DNA from: CAZKGE01 sp964541695
Lineage (GTDB): Bacteria; Bacillota; Clostridia; Christensenellales; CAG-138
DNA: 6,183 nt
Assembly: GCA_964541695.1 (NCBI GenBank)
Contig: CAZIRB010000117.1
Span: 1 to 6,183 of the forward strand
Reading direction: 5' to 3'
Below, piece by piece: positions 1-5,049 of the stretch. Position 1 is the first letter of the stretch, and every line of letters starts with the position of its first letter. The translations under genes and the position numbers were made by a program. The notes under the pieces were generated by a model. That model saw only the letters and a program-made list of their open reading frames with translations, was not told where the DNA came from and searched no databases.

Positions 1-1
1 C

Positions 2-328
2 GGCGCGATGTTCCACTCGTTTGAGGAATACAAGGCCCAGGACTACTACGACGCGGTTCCGGCCATGACGCTCTATACGCCGGCGGGCGATTATCTGATC
101 GAGCTGTTTTCCGGCACGGTCGAGGACGGGAGCTATGAGTTCGTCCGGTTTGAGTTTGCTTCCGACGAGGAGTTTCTTGCGTACGTCGACGGCTTCCGCG
201 CGCGGTCGACGTTCCGAAGCGGCGTCGCCGTGGGGCCGGCGGATAAAATTGTGAGCCTTTGCACCTGCTCGTACGAGCAAAACAACGCGCGCTACATGCT
301 CATGGGAAAGCTCACGCCCATAGGCTGA
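2..328 (+). CDS. Class B sortase, C-terminal part (5' end outside window)
   Basis: This is the C-terminal half of a cysteine transpeptidase that anchors secreted proteins to the cell wall outside the membrane. The frame is open to the left edge, so the first ATG at position 8 is almost certainly internal. Counting from that Met, the sequence carries the sortase signature around residues 81-101: IVSLCTC, with the catalytic Cys at residue 87 (SLCTC is a variant of TLxTC), followed by NNARYML with the catalytic Arg at residue 95. The FEEYKAQDYYDAVPAMTLYTP segment (residues 5-25) and the acidic DEEFLAYV stretch (53-60) match the class B pattern. The catalytic His of the family lies upstream of this region and is not in the window. 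The gene ends 39 bases before the NlpC/P60 gene on the same strand, suggesting co-transcription. The family call is confident; the substrate and its sorting motif cannot be told from here. Confidence 0.88.
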   Translation, partial: GAMFHSFEEYKAQDYYDAVPAMTLYTPAGDYLIELFSGTVEDGSYEFVRFEFASDEEFLAYVDGFRARSTFRSGVAVGPADKIVSLCTCSYEQNNARYMLMGKLTPIG

Positions 329-332
329 GGAG
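327..332 (+). promoter_or_regulatory. Shine-Dalgarno GAGGAG pointing at ATG 339, which is out of frame with the NlpC/P60 gene
   Basis: GAGGAG lies six bases before an ATG at 339-341. That ATG reads only 14 codons (MNGTRTENPAWTAR) before TGA at 379-381, overlapping the TTG at 368 that opens the NlpC/P60 frame. A second, weaker GGAG at 356-359 lies eight bases before that TTG. The arrangement could be a translationally coupled leader peptide, or could reveal a small indel that split an original ATG start from its frame. Confidence 0.5.
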
Positions 333-367
333 AATCGTATGAACGGGACGAGAACGGAGAATCCGGC

Positions 368-1369
368 TTGGACGGCGCGGTGAAAAAACCGGCGAGGCTG
401 CCGGGCAGGGGAATCAGGCTGCTGATCGGCATGCTTATTTTGGTCTGCCTGCTGTTCTTTGACGGGTTCTTCCCATTTGCGCGGCCGGACCACGGCGCGG
501 CGGCGGAGCAGCAGACGGGGGAGACCCCCGAAGCCACGCCCGAGCCCGCGGCGTCGCCGGCTGCGGACGTCGTGGCGCTGCTGCCGGTCTCGCCGACGCC
601 GACGCCGGCCGCGGCCGAGGCGCCCGCCCCGGTCTGTACCGCCACGCCCGCGCCGACGCTCAACCCGACCGAAGCCGAGCGGGAGGCGCGCCTGGAGGCC
701 GCCGCCGAGGATTTAAAGAACATCCACGGCCCGAACCGTCTGTCCCGCAAAAAAATCGACTCGATTCTTGAGGCGCTGCCCGCCGATCTCGACGTGGGCC
801 GGGCGCTGATCGTGCTGAAGGCGTATTCGCTGATCGGACAAGTCCACTATGAGTGGGGCGGCAAGTCGTCCGCGCTGGGCTGGGACAAAAAATGGAACGG
901 GGTGCTGACCAGCACCGACGACGCGACCGGGGCCGTCGCCATCATCGACTGCGGGCTGGACTGCAGCGGCTTTGTGCGCTGGTGCTTTATCAACGCGTCC
1001 GGCACGAGCAGCACGGGCCGCCGGCTCGGCTCCGGCACGTATAAGCAGTGGCTCAACAGCGTGCGCATACCCATGGAGGACGCGCTGCCCGGCGATCTTT
1101 TGTTCACCAACGAGGTCGGGCGGACGAACCACAACGGCATCGTCGTGCAAAACGACGGCGACGGCACGGTCCTCGTCATCCACTGCGCCGCGGGGAAGGG
1201 AGTTGTGCGGGAAACCGCCGAAAACGCCGGGTTCACGATCGCGAGGCGGCCCGAGCTGCTGCACGGCGGCACGAATCTGGAGCTATTTCGCGAGTCGGCC
1301 CTGCGGCACAAGCAGCTTGACTGCATGGCGGACCTGCGCTATCTGCTGGTGTGGAAAAATTGGCAGTGA
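368..1369 (+). CDS. Membrane-anchored NlpC/P60 family cysteine peptidase (peptidoglycan hydrolase)
   Basis: A 333-residue protein likely to cut peptide stems of peptidoglycan on the outer face of the membrane. Visible parts: a basic N-terminus, one hydrophobic segment at about residues 17-37 (signal anchor), a low-complexity linker rich in Pro, Thr, Ala and Glu at about 50-100, a charged helical stretch at 101-130, and a C-terminal NlpC/P60 domain from about 145. The domain shows YEWGGK (161-166), DCSGFVRW with catalytic Cys199, NHNGIVV with probable catalytic His255, and a third polar residue His272 in VIHCAAG. PGDLLF (241-246) is also typical. The start is taken as TTG 368 with GGAG eight bases upstream, because the frame has no ATG before the membrane segment; a better Shine-Dalgarno serves an out-of-frame ATG at 339. 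It sits between a sortase and an HU-like gene, probably in one operon. The family call is strong; bond specificity is not determined. Confidence 0.9.
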   Translation: MDGAVKKPARLPGRGIRLLIGMLILVCLLFFDGFFPFARPDHGAAAEQQTGETPEATPEPAASPAADVVALLPVSPTPTPAAAEAPAPVCTATPAPTLNPTEAEREARLEAAAEDLKNIHGPNRLSRKKIDSILEALPADLDVGRALIVLKAYSLIGQVHYEWGGKSSALGWDKKWNGVLTSTDDATGAVAIIDCGLDCSGFVRWCFINASGTSSTGRRLGSGTYKQWLNSVRIPMEDALPGDLLFTNEVGRTNHNGIVVQNDGDGTVLVIHCAAGKGVVRETAENAGFTIARRPELLHGGTNLELFRESALRHKQLDCMADLRYLLVWKNWQ

Positions 1370-1397
1370 TTCCGTACCGCCCTCGGGACAGGATGGT

Positions 1398-1949
1398 ATG
1401 AACAAGCAGGAAATCGTACAACAAATCGCCGAGTACGCGCATTTGAGCCGGGCGGAAGCCGCCGCCGCGCTCGACGGCTTTGTGCGCATCGTCTCGGACG
1501 CGCTGGCCAAGCGCCACAGGGTCCATATCAACGGCTTCGGGACATTTCAGGTCAACGACGCGCCCCCGCCGGCGTCCAGGGGCCTTGCCGGCGAAGGGCC
1601 GGTCGGGTTCGTGCCGGATCCGCCGCCCGCGTTTAAGGCGGGCGTGAAGCTGAGCGAAAAGATGCCGCGCAATCCCAGGAAAACGATCCGCCCGGACTCC
1701 TATCAAACCGAAAACTACATGGCGGTGCTGGTCGCGCTCCGGAACCTGACCGGCTACGAGAACGTGACGGACCTGCCGCTGGCCGAAAACCGCTCGGCGA
1801 TCCGCGCGGCGATCGGCATGCTGCCGGCGGCCAGCTTTTCGCTGCAGCAATGGCGGGTGGCCGCACGGTACTTGGTCGGGAAGAAGGTCGCCTTCTCCGG
1901 CCGGGAGGCGGTCGTCGATTTTCTCCTGGACGAGCTTGGCGCGGGATAA
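1398..1949 (+). CDS. HU/IHF-family DNA-binding protein with C-terminal extension
   Basis: A 183-residue protein whose first 90 or so residues follow the HU fold: MNKQEIVQQIAEYAHLSRAEA (1-21), helix 2 with DGFVRIVSDAL, the core VHINGFGTFQV (42-52), and PAFKAGVKL (77-85). HU proteins are about 90 residues; this one is twice that. The beta-arm region (about 53-76) lacks the usual R-N-P-x-T-G tip and reads RGLAGEG with many prolines, so classical minor-groove intercalation is doubtful. An RNP triplet occurs later at 91-93, after the HU core. Residues 95-183 form a probably helical extension of no family I recognise (YMAVLVALRNLTGYENVTDLP, then FSLQQWRVAARYLVGKKV and a closing AVVDFLLDEL). The start is ATG 1398, preceded by AGGA-like sequence about five bases upstream and 28 bases after the NlpC/P60 stop, so it is probably the third gene of that operon. 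It may be a specialised DNA-binding or DNA-mimic protein; the role is unknown. Confidence 0.85.
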   Translation: MNKQEIVQQIAEYAHLSRAEAAAALDGFVRIVSDALAKRHRVHINGFGTFQVNDAPPPASRGLAGEGPVGFVPDPPPAFKAGVKLSEKMPRNPRKTIRPDSYQTENYMAVLVALRNLTGYENVTDLPLAENRSAIRAAIGMLPAASFSLQQWRVAARYLVGKKVAFSGREAVVDFLLDELGAG

Positions 1950-2152
1950 AGCGGCCGCACGGGAAGGCGAGCCGCCGCTATTCCAAATTCATTCTTAAAT
2001 TACGATACGATCTTGGATAAAACCACGCGACCGCGCCGGCAGGCGGGCCGCCGGTATTGTTTTAACTTCTTAAATACAATTCGTAGATACAATTTAGAGT
2101 TTAATTGCGCGGCCGCGCGGCGCTTAGGCAGGCAATCGCGGAGAGGATTAAA

Positions 2153-2167
2153 CGCACGGACCGTGCG
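2153..2167 (-). terminator. Candidate intrinsic terminator for the minus-strand operon
   Basis: A perfect interrupted palindrome, CGCACGG-1 base-CCGTGCG, which as RNA would fold as a 6-bp stem with a 3-base loop. Read on the minus strand it is followed directly by TTTAAT, about 40 bases after the stop of the Imm-5-like gene. The U-run is short, so termination strength is uncertain. Confidence 0.45.
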
Positions 2168-2169
2168 CG

Positions 2170-2190
2170 GCGGCGCTCAGCCTGCGCCGC
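2170..2190. repeat. 7-bp GC hairpin downstream of the Imm-5-like gene
   Basis: Arms GCGGCGC (2170-2176) and GCGCCGC (2184-2190) with a 7-base loop. On the plus strand it is followed by GTTTGTC, so it might help stop read-through from the HU-like gene; on the minus strand it lies between the Imm-5-like stop and the other hairpin and could extend that terminator region. No strong T-run on either side. Confidence 0.4.
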
Positions 2191-2204
2191 GTTTGTCTAT
2201 GCCG

Positions 2205-2732
2205 TCAGCACCGCCAGCTGAGCTTTGCGGGATTCGGTTCATGCTCGACCGACACATCGCGCAGCGCGTCCAGCATGCGGCCGCACTCGGCGGCGGCGTA
2301 TCGCTCGATCTGCTCCCACGGCGCGTCCGGCCCGAGCGCGCCGTACGCGAGCGCGACCGCGCCGTACAGGGCGAGTCCGGCGCAGTGTCCGGCCGCGTGA
2401 ATCGTCGACGCGCACTGGCCGATCGCCCGCGCGGCGGCCTGCGCGGCCGGGTTCGTCTCAGCGTCGCGGGCGGCCGCGTGGCACGCGAGGATGGCCGGCT
2501 TTGCCTGCGGCAGCTTGATCGCGCCGGACAGCCATTGCCGGGCGGCGCGAAGCGCGTTCTGCGGGCGCGGGTCGTCCGGATAGGCGCGGCTCCACAGCGG
2601 CAGAAGCGCCCGCTCGGCATAATCGACCGCCCAACGCGCGAGCGTCGCCTTGCTCTGCGTTTCGATCTGCTTGATAAGCGGCTGCAAATACGGCGCGGCC
2701 CAGTCGCTCAGCATCTTTCGGACCTTCGGCAT
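2205..2732 (-). CDS. Imm-5-like putative immunity protein
   Basis: A 175-residue, alanine-rich, mostly helical cytoplasmic protein. It resembles, from memory of the family, the Firmicutes proteins named 'putative immunity protein / Imm-5-like'. Diagnostic stretches are LARWAVDYAERALLPLW followed by YPDDPRPQNALRAARQWL, then HAAARDA, the A-rich helix with STIHAAGHCAG, and the C-terminal PWEQIERYAAAECGRML and EPNPAKLSWRC. The start is ATG at 2732-2730, with AGGAG about eight bases upstream; the frame extends further upstream but only as a shadow of the preceding gene. It is the last gene of a three-gene minus-strand operon, 31 bases after the DUF1801 gene. The immunity label comes from its computational link to polymorphic toxins; no toxin gene is visible here, so the real function is open. 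Family assignment is fairly sure, role is not. Confidence 0.8.
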   Translation of the reverse strand: MPKVRKMLSDWAAPYLQPLIKQIETQSKATLARWAVDYAERALLPLWSRAYPDDPRPQNALRAARQWLSGAIKLPQAKPAILACHAAARDAETNPAAQAAARAIGQCASTIHAAGHCAGLALYGAVALAYGALGPDAPWEQIERYAAAECGRMLDALRDVSVEHEPNPAKLSWRC

Positions 2733-2763
2733 AGCGCTTCTCCTGGTTACGCCCCTATTTTTT

Positions 2764-3174
2764 TTAATGATGATCTCCCGTTTCGTAGCACCATTTGGCG
2801 ATCTCCTCGACCAGGCCCAGCGGGAGCGGCGCATCGAGCGGCAGTCGGATCGCGCCCCTGCTCGTTTTGTACGCCGCCAGGCGGTCGGCAAATTCCTCCA
2901 TCGCCTTTTCGCCGGGGTACAGCCCGATATGCGCAGTAAACGCCGCAAAATGGATGATGTTGCGCCCCTTCCAGTAGGTCGGCATGCGCCAGGAGATGCG
3001 CTCCTGGGCGTCCGGAAGCGCGGCGCGGAGCGTTTCCCGCACGCGGTTCAGCAGCGGCCGGACGTGCGCGGGCTGCGCCTCAATATAGCCGTCGATCGTT
3101 TGGGGCGGCTCGCCGCAGTAGTGGTCCTGATTCGTGTTCGTAAAGCTCCGTCCGCACGCGGGGCATTGCCACAT
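2764..3174 (-). CDS. Zinc-ribbon DUF1801 (YdhG-like) protein
   Basis: A 136-residue soluble protein with two parts. Residues 1-21 form a short zinc-binding knuckle, CPAC (Cys4, Cys7) then HYC (His18, Cys20). The rest is the DUF1801/YdhG-type alpha-beta fold: IDGYIEAQPAHVRPLLNRVR (27-46), LPDAQERISWRMPTYW (53-68) and FAAFTAHIGLYPG (76-88), the usual core of the family, then the RGAIRLPLDAPLP loop (106-118). The family has a frataxin-like fold and some members have been proposed to handle iron, but the biochemical role is not settled. ATG 3174 is chosen because it follows the stop of the DUF1905 gene by a single base (TAATATG) and begins at the zinc knuckle; there is no close strong Shine-Dalgarno sequence, only GGGGGAG 13 bases away, so translation is probably coupled to the upstream gene. 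Confidence 0.88.
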   Translation of the reverse strand: MWQCPACGRSFTNTNQDHYCGEPPQTIDGYIEAQPAHVRPLLNRVRETLRAALPDAQERISWRMPTYWKGRNIIHFAAFTAHIGLYPGEKAMEEFADRLAAYKTSRGAIRLPLDAPLPLGLVEEIAKWCYETGDHH

Positions 3175-3175
3175 A

Positions 3176-3448
3176 TTATTTCTCACGCTCCCCCAGTGTA
3201 ACATGTACGGTGTCGCCCGGCTGCTTGCCGATTTTTGCCCGGATATCCTTGCGCAACCCGATGATATAGCCGGGCGTGCCCATTTTAACGGCTTGTCCGT
3301 CGTACGGCTCGCCGTCGAACGCGGCGTGCACGAGGACGCGCCCCTTGCCAAACTCCGCTTTTATGTCGAACGGAACTTCCACGTACGCGCCGTCCAGATC
3401 GGGGACCTTTTGAATAACCGCGTCGAACGCGTAGACCTTGGGATTCAT
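3176..3448 (-). CDS. DUF1905 domain protein
   Basis: A 90-residue single-domain protein. The pattern FDAVIQKVPDLDGAYVEVPF (8-27), the FGKGRVLVHAAFDG stretch (33-46), then MGTPGYIIGLRKDIRAKIG (56-74) and PGDTVHVTLGERE (77-89) is that of DUF1905, a small beta-rich domain of unknown biochemical function that is often found alone or fused to a YdeI/OmpD-associated domain. ATG 3448 is supported by AGGAGGT five bases upstream, a near-perfect ribosome binding site. It is the first gene of the minus-strand operon, transcribed from a TTGACA-N17-TATGCT promoter with a leader of about 60 bases. The stop is one base from the DUF1801 start. Confidence 0.87.
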   Translation of the reverse strand: MNPKVYAFDAVIQKVPDLDGAYVEVPFDIKAEFGKGRVLVHAAFDGEPYDGQAVKMGTPGYIIGLRKDIRAKIGKQPGDTVHVTLGEREK

Positions 3449-3453
3449 GGTCG

Positions 3454-3460
3454 ACCTCCT
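3454..3460 (-). promoter_or_regulatory. Strong ribosome binding site for the DUF1905 gene
   Basis: Reads AGGAGGT on the minus strand, five bases before ATG 3448. It decides the start of the gene, because the frame remains open well upstream. Confidence 0.85.
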
Positions 3461-3465
3461 GCCGG

Positions 3466-3487
3466 GCCGCCCGCGTTTTAGGGCGGC
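3466..3487 (-). promoter_or_regulatory. Hairpin in the 5' leader of the minus-strand operon
   Basis: Arms GCCGCCC and GGGCGGC (7 bp, all G-C) with an 8-base loop, five bases upstream of the AGGAGGT ribosome binding site. It lies inside the predicted leader RNA and could insulate or tune ribosome access; there is no T-run, so it does not look like an attenuator. Confidence 0.4.
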
Positions 3488-3517
3488 GGGAATGTGATGC
3501 GGGCCTGTTACCAAAAA

Positions 3518-3546
3518 AGCATATCCGGGCCGGCGGCCGCTGTCAA
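3518..3546 (-). promoter_or_regulatory. Sigma-A type promoter for the DUF1905-DUF1801-Imm5-like operon
   Basis: On the minus strand TTGACA (3546-3541) is a perfect -35, followed after exactly 17 bases by TATGCT (3523-3518), four of six matches to the -10 consensus. Predicted transcription start is near 3511, about 60 bases before ATG 3448. The spacing, the orientation and the downstream ribosome binding site agree. Confidence 0.75.
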
Positions 3547-3579
3547 GCCATGGAAAACGGGCGGACAGGGCGGCCGGTC

Positions 3580-3608
3580 TTTTCTTTTTACCCTTAAAAT
3601 GATACACT
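3580..3608 (+). promoter_or_regulatory. Weak candidate promoter for the metallophosphoesterase gene
   Basis: TTTTCT (3580-3585), 17 bases, then TACACT (3603-3608) preceded by TGA, giving an extended -10 (TGn) element. The -35 match is poor (three of six). It lies about 75 bases before the gene in an AT-rich patch of an otherwise GC-rich divergent region. Confidence 0.4.
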
Positions 3609-3620
3609 TTCGGTTAAACT

Positions 3621-3634
3621 GTTCCTCGTGGAAC
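3621..3634. promoter_or_regulatory. Inverted repeat, possible operator
   Basis: GTTCC-TCGT-GGAAC, 5-bp arms, lies about 12 bases downstream of the candidate -10 of the metallophosphoesterase gene, where a repressor site could act. It is not a known operator consensus that I recognise, and could be chance. Confidence 0.25.
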
Positions 3635-3681
3635 GGCCCGCCGGATAGCCGCCGCGGGGGAACACAGTCCGAAAGGGGTTG

Positions 3682-4821
3682 ATGACCGTCAGCAAGAAAA
3701 AGAAGGTCCTCGCGGGGATTGCGGCCGCGCTGTTTTTTCCCGCGTGCGGCGCATACCTGTATTTTTTCGCCGCGCGGGCGCTTCGCTTTTTCGGCGTTGC
3801 GGGCGGCGTGCCGGGCATCGGAATTGCCGCCGCGTTTGCCGCGCTCTGCCTGCTCGCGCTCGCGATCAAGCCCATCCCCGTCAAGCTCGCGGCCGTCACG
3901 GTGCTGTATTTTGTCGTGTTCGGTCTGATCGCCGACTGCATCAACCTGATCCTGCGCCGGGCCGCGCCTGAACTTTGGCTCTGGGGCGCGCTGTACGATA
4001 GCGGCGCGCTCGTGTTGCTGATCAGCGCGATTTTGCTGCTGTACGGCTATTTGCACGGCAAGCGCGTCTATGCCAAACGGTACCGCCTGCCCGTCTCCGT
4101 GCCGCTGCCGGACGGCGGGCTGCGCATCGCGATGCTGTCGGACGTGCACATGGGCCTGTCCGTCGACGCGGAAAAGCTCCGGCGCGTCTGCAAACAGATT
4201 GTGGACGAGCGGCCGGACGTCTTCTTTCTCGTGGGCGATCTCTGCGACGATCAGACGGCGCCCGAGGACATGCTTGCCGCCTGCGAACTCGTCGGCGGGA
4301 TCAAACCCAGGTACGGCACGTTTTTTGTGTACGGCAACCATGACCTGGGCGGCCACGGCCCCGCGCTGCGGTATACGCCGGACGCGTTCCGGCGGGCGCT
4401 GACGCAGGCCGGTGTGACGATACTGGACGACGCGTGCGCCGAGGCGGGCGCGTTCACCGTCGCAGGCCGCCGGGACGACTGGCTGGCAAACTCGATCGGC
4501 GGGCGGATTCCGCTAAACGAGCTGCTGATTGGCGCGGACGCGAGTAAGCCCGTGATCCTGCTCGACCACCAGCCGCTCGATACGGAACAGGCCGCGCAGT
4601 GCGGCGTCATGCTCCAGCTGTCCGGGCACACGCACGCGGGGCAGGTGTGGCCCGCCAGCATGGCCGGACGGCTGCTGCAGCCGATGGGCGACGTGTTCTA
4701 CGGCCACAAGCGCGTCGGCGGCTGCCACGTCGTCGTCTCGAGCGGGCTCGGCTGCCGCGGAACGACGCTGCGCAGCGGCAGCAACGCGGAGTACGTGCTC
4801 ATCGATTTGTTCTCCGAATGA
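3682..4821 (+). CDS. Membrane-anchored metallophosphoesterase (calcineurin-like, YkuE-type)
   Basis: A 379-residue protein with an N-terminal membrane domain and a C-terminal binuclear metal phosphoesterase domain. Four hydrophobic segments lie at about residues 9-31, 45-62, 67-91 and 101-123; the distribution of Lys and Arg (SKKKK at the start, GKRVYAKRYR after segment 4) predicts that the catalytic domain, from about 146, faces the cytoplasm. All family metal ligands are present: SDVH (Asp154, His156), GDLCDD (Asp186), GNHD (Asn219, His220), DHQP (His296) and GHTHAGQ (His316, His318). The substrate is unknown; relatives act on phosphodiesters or lipid-linked phosphates. Start: ATG 3682, directly preceded by an in-frame TTG at 3679; AAAGGGG ends three bases before the ATG, so either codon may be used, and an in-frame stop at 3646 excludes longer forms. 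It is probably a single-gene unit. Confidence 0.9.
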   Translation: MTVSKKKKVLAGIAAALFFPACGAYLYFFAARALRFFGVAGGVPGIGIAAAFAALCLLALAIKPIPVKLAAVTVLYFVVFGLIADCINLILRRAAPELWLWGALYDSGALVLLISAILLLYGYLHGKRVYAKRYRLPVSVPLPDGGLRIAMLSDVHMGLSVDAEKLRRVCKQIVDERPDVFFLVGDLCDDQTAPEDMLAACELVGGIKPRYGTFFVYGNHDLGGHGPALRYTPDAFRRALTQAGVTILDDACAEAGAFTVAGRRDDWLANSIGGRIPLNELLIGADASKPVILLDHQPLDTEQAAQCGVMLQLSGHTHAGQVWPASMAGRLLQPMGDVFYGHKRVGGCHVVVSSGLGCRGTTLRSGSNAEYVLIDLFSE

Positions 4822-4870
4822 CGTGATGAAACCGCCGAAACCGCATAGAGGGAGCGCAATGGCGGGCATT

Positions 4871-4882
4871 GAACGGCCGTTC
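4871..4882. repeat. 12-bp perfect palindrome
   Basis: GAACGGCCGTTC, in the 228-base gap between the metallophosphoesterase and the tocopherol-cyclase-like gene. It could be an operator half-way between the genes, but in GC-rich DNA such palindromes can arise by chance. No convincing promoter is seen in this gap. Confidence 0.25.
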
Positions 4883-4945
4883 GCACGCATCCGCACGGGA
4901 AACAGCCGCAGCGGAAACGATTCCATAAATTCCGGACAGACTATT

Positions 4946-4962
4946 GCGGGGCTTTGCCCCGC
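4946..4962. repeat. GC hairpin in the gap after the metallophosphoesterase gene
   Basis: Perfect 7-bp arms GCGGGGC and GCCCCGC with a TTT loop, 125 bases after the metallophosphoesterase stop and 88 bases before the next start. It could be a weak terminator or an RNA-stabilising hairpin, but no T-run follows. Confidence 0.4.
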
Positions 4963-5049
4963 CGGTCGGGGGCGCTTCTCTGTTACGGAAGCGCAAAAGC
5001 AACGCTCCGGCCGGCCGCGCGGTCAAAACGGAAAGAGAGGAATCGGGAA

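Larger units (their letters stand above)
1950..2204. other. Convergent intergenic region with AT-rich island and short repeats
   Basis: About 255 bases between two converging genes with no supportable coding sequence. It contrasts with its surroundings by an AT-rich patch (about 1981-2016 and 2055-2106). Visible are a 9-bp direct repeat TTCTTAAAT (1992-2000 and 2067-2075), an 8-bp repeat ATACAATT (2074-2081 and 2087-2094), a tandem TACGA (2001-2010), a 12-bp palindrome GCGCGGCCGCGC (2107-2118) and two GC hairpins listed separately. I see no complete promoter; the two TACAAT hexamers lack a matching -35. Confidence 0.6.

Noticed and set aside
292..750. Minus-strand open frame rich in Ala, Gly and Ser
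   Set aside because: Antisense to the Pro/Thr/Ala linker of the NlpC/P60 gene; low complexity explains the lack of stops.
1950..1979. AGCGGC...GCCGCT inverted repeat right after the HU-like gene as a terminator
   Set aside because: Only 6 bp with an 18-base loop and no T-run after it.
2075..2093. Two TACAAT hexamers resembling -10 elements
   Set aside because: No acceptable -35 at 16-18 bases, and no plus-strand gene downstream that they could serve.
2013..2939. Long plus-strand open frame of 308 codons
   Set aside because: It covers the minus-strand Imm-5-like and part of the DUF1801 gene in antisense, is Arg/Pro-rich, and has no family resemblance; a GC-rich shadow frame.
3508..4356. Minus-strand open frame of 282 codons
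   Set aside because: Antisense to the metallophosphoesterase gene, whose membrane segments and metal motifs are unambiguous.
4954..5049. Upstream extension of the tocopherol-cyclase-like frame
   Set aside because: The 32 extra residues are basic and unlike the family; the conserved N-terminus begins right after TTG 5050, which has its own ribosome binding site.
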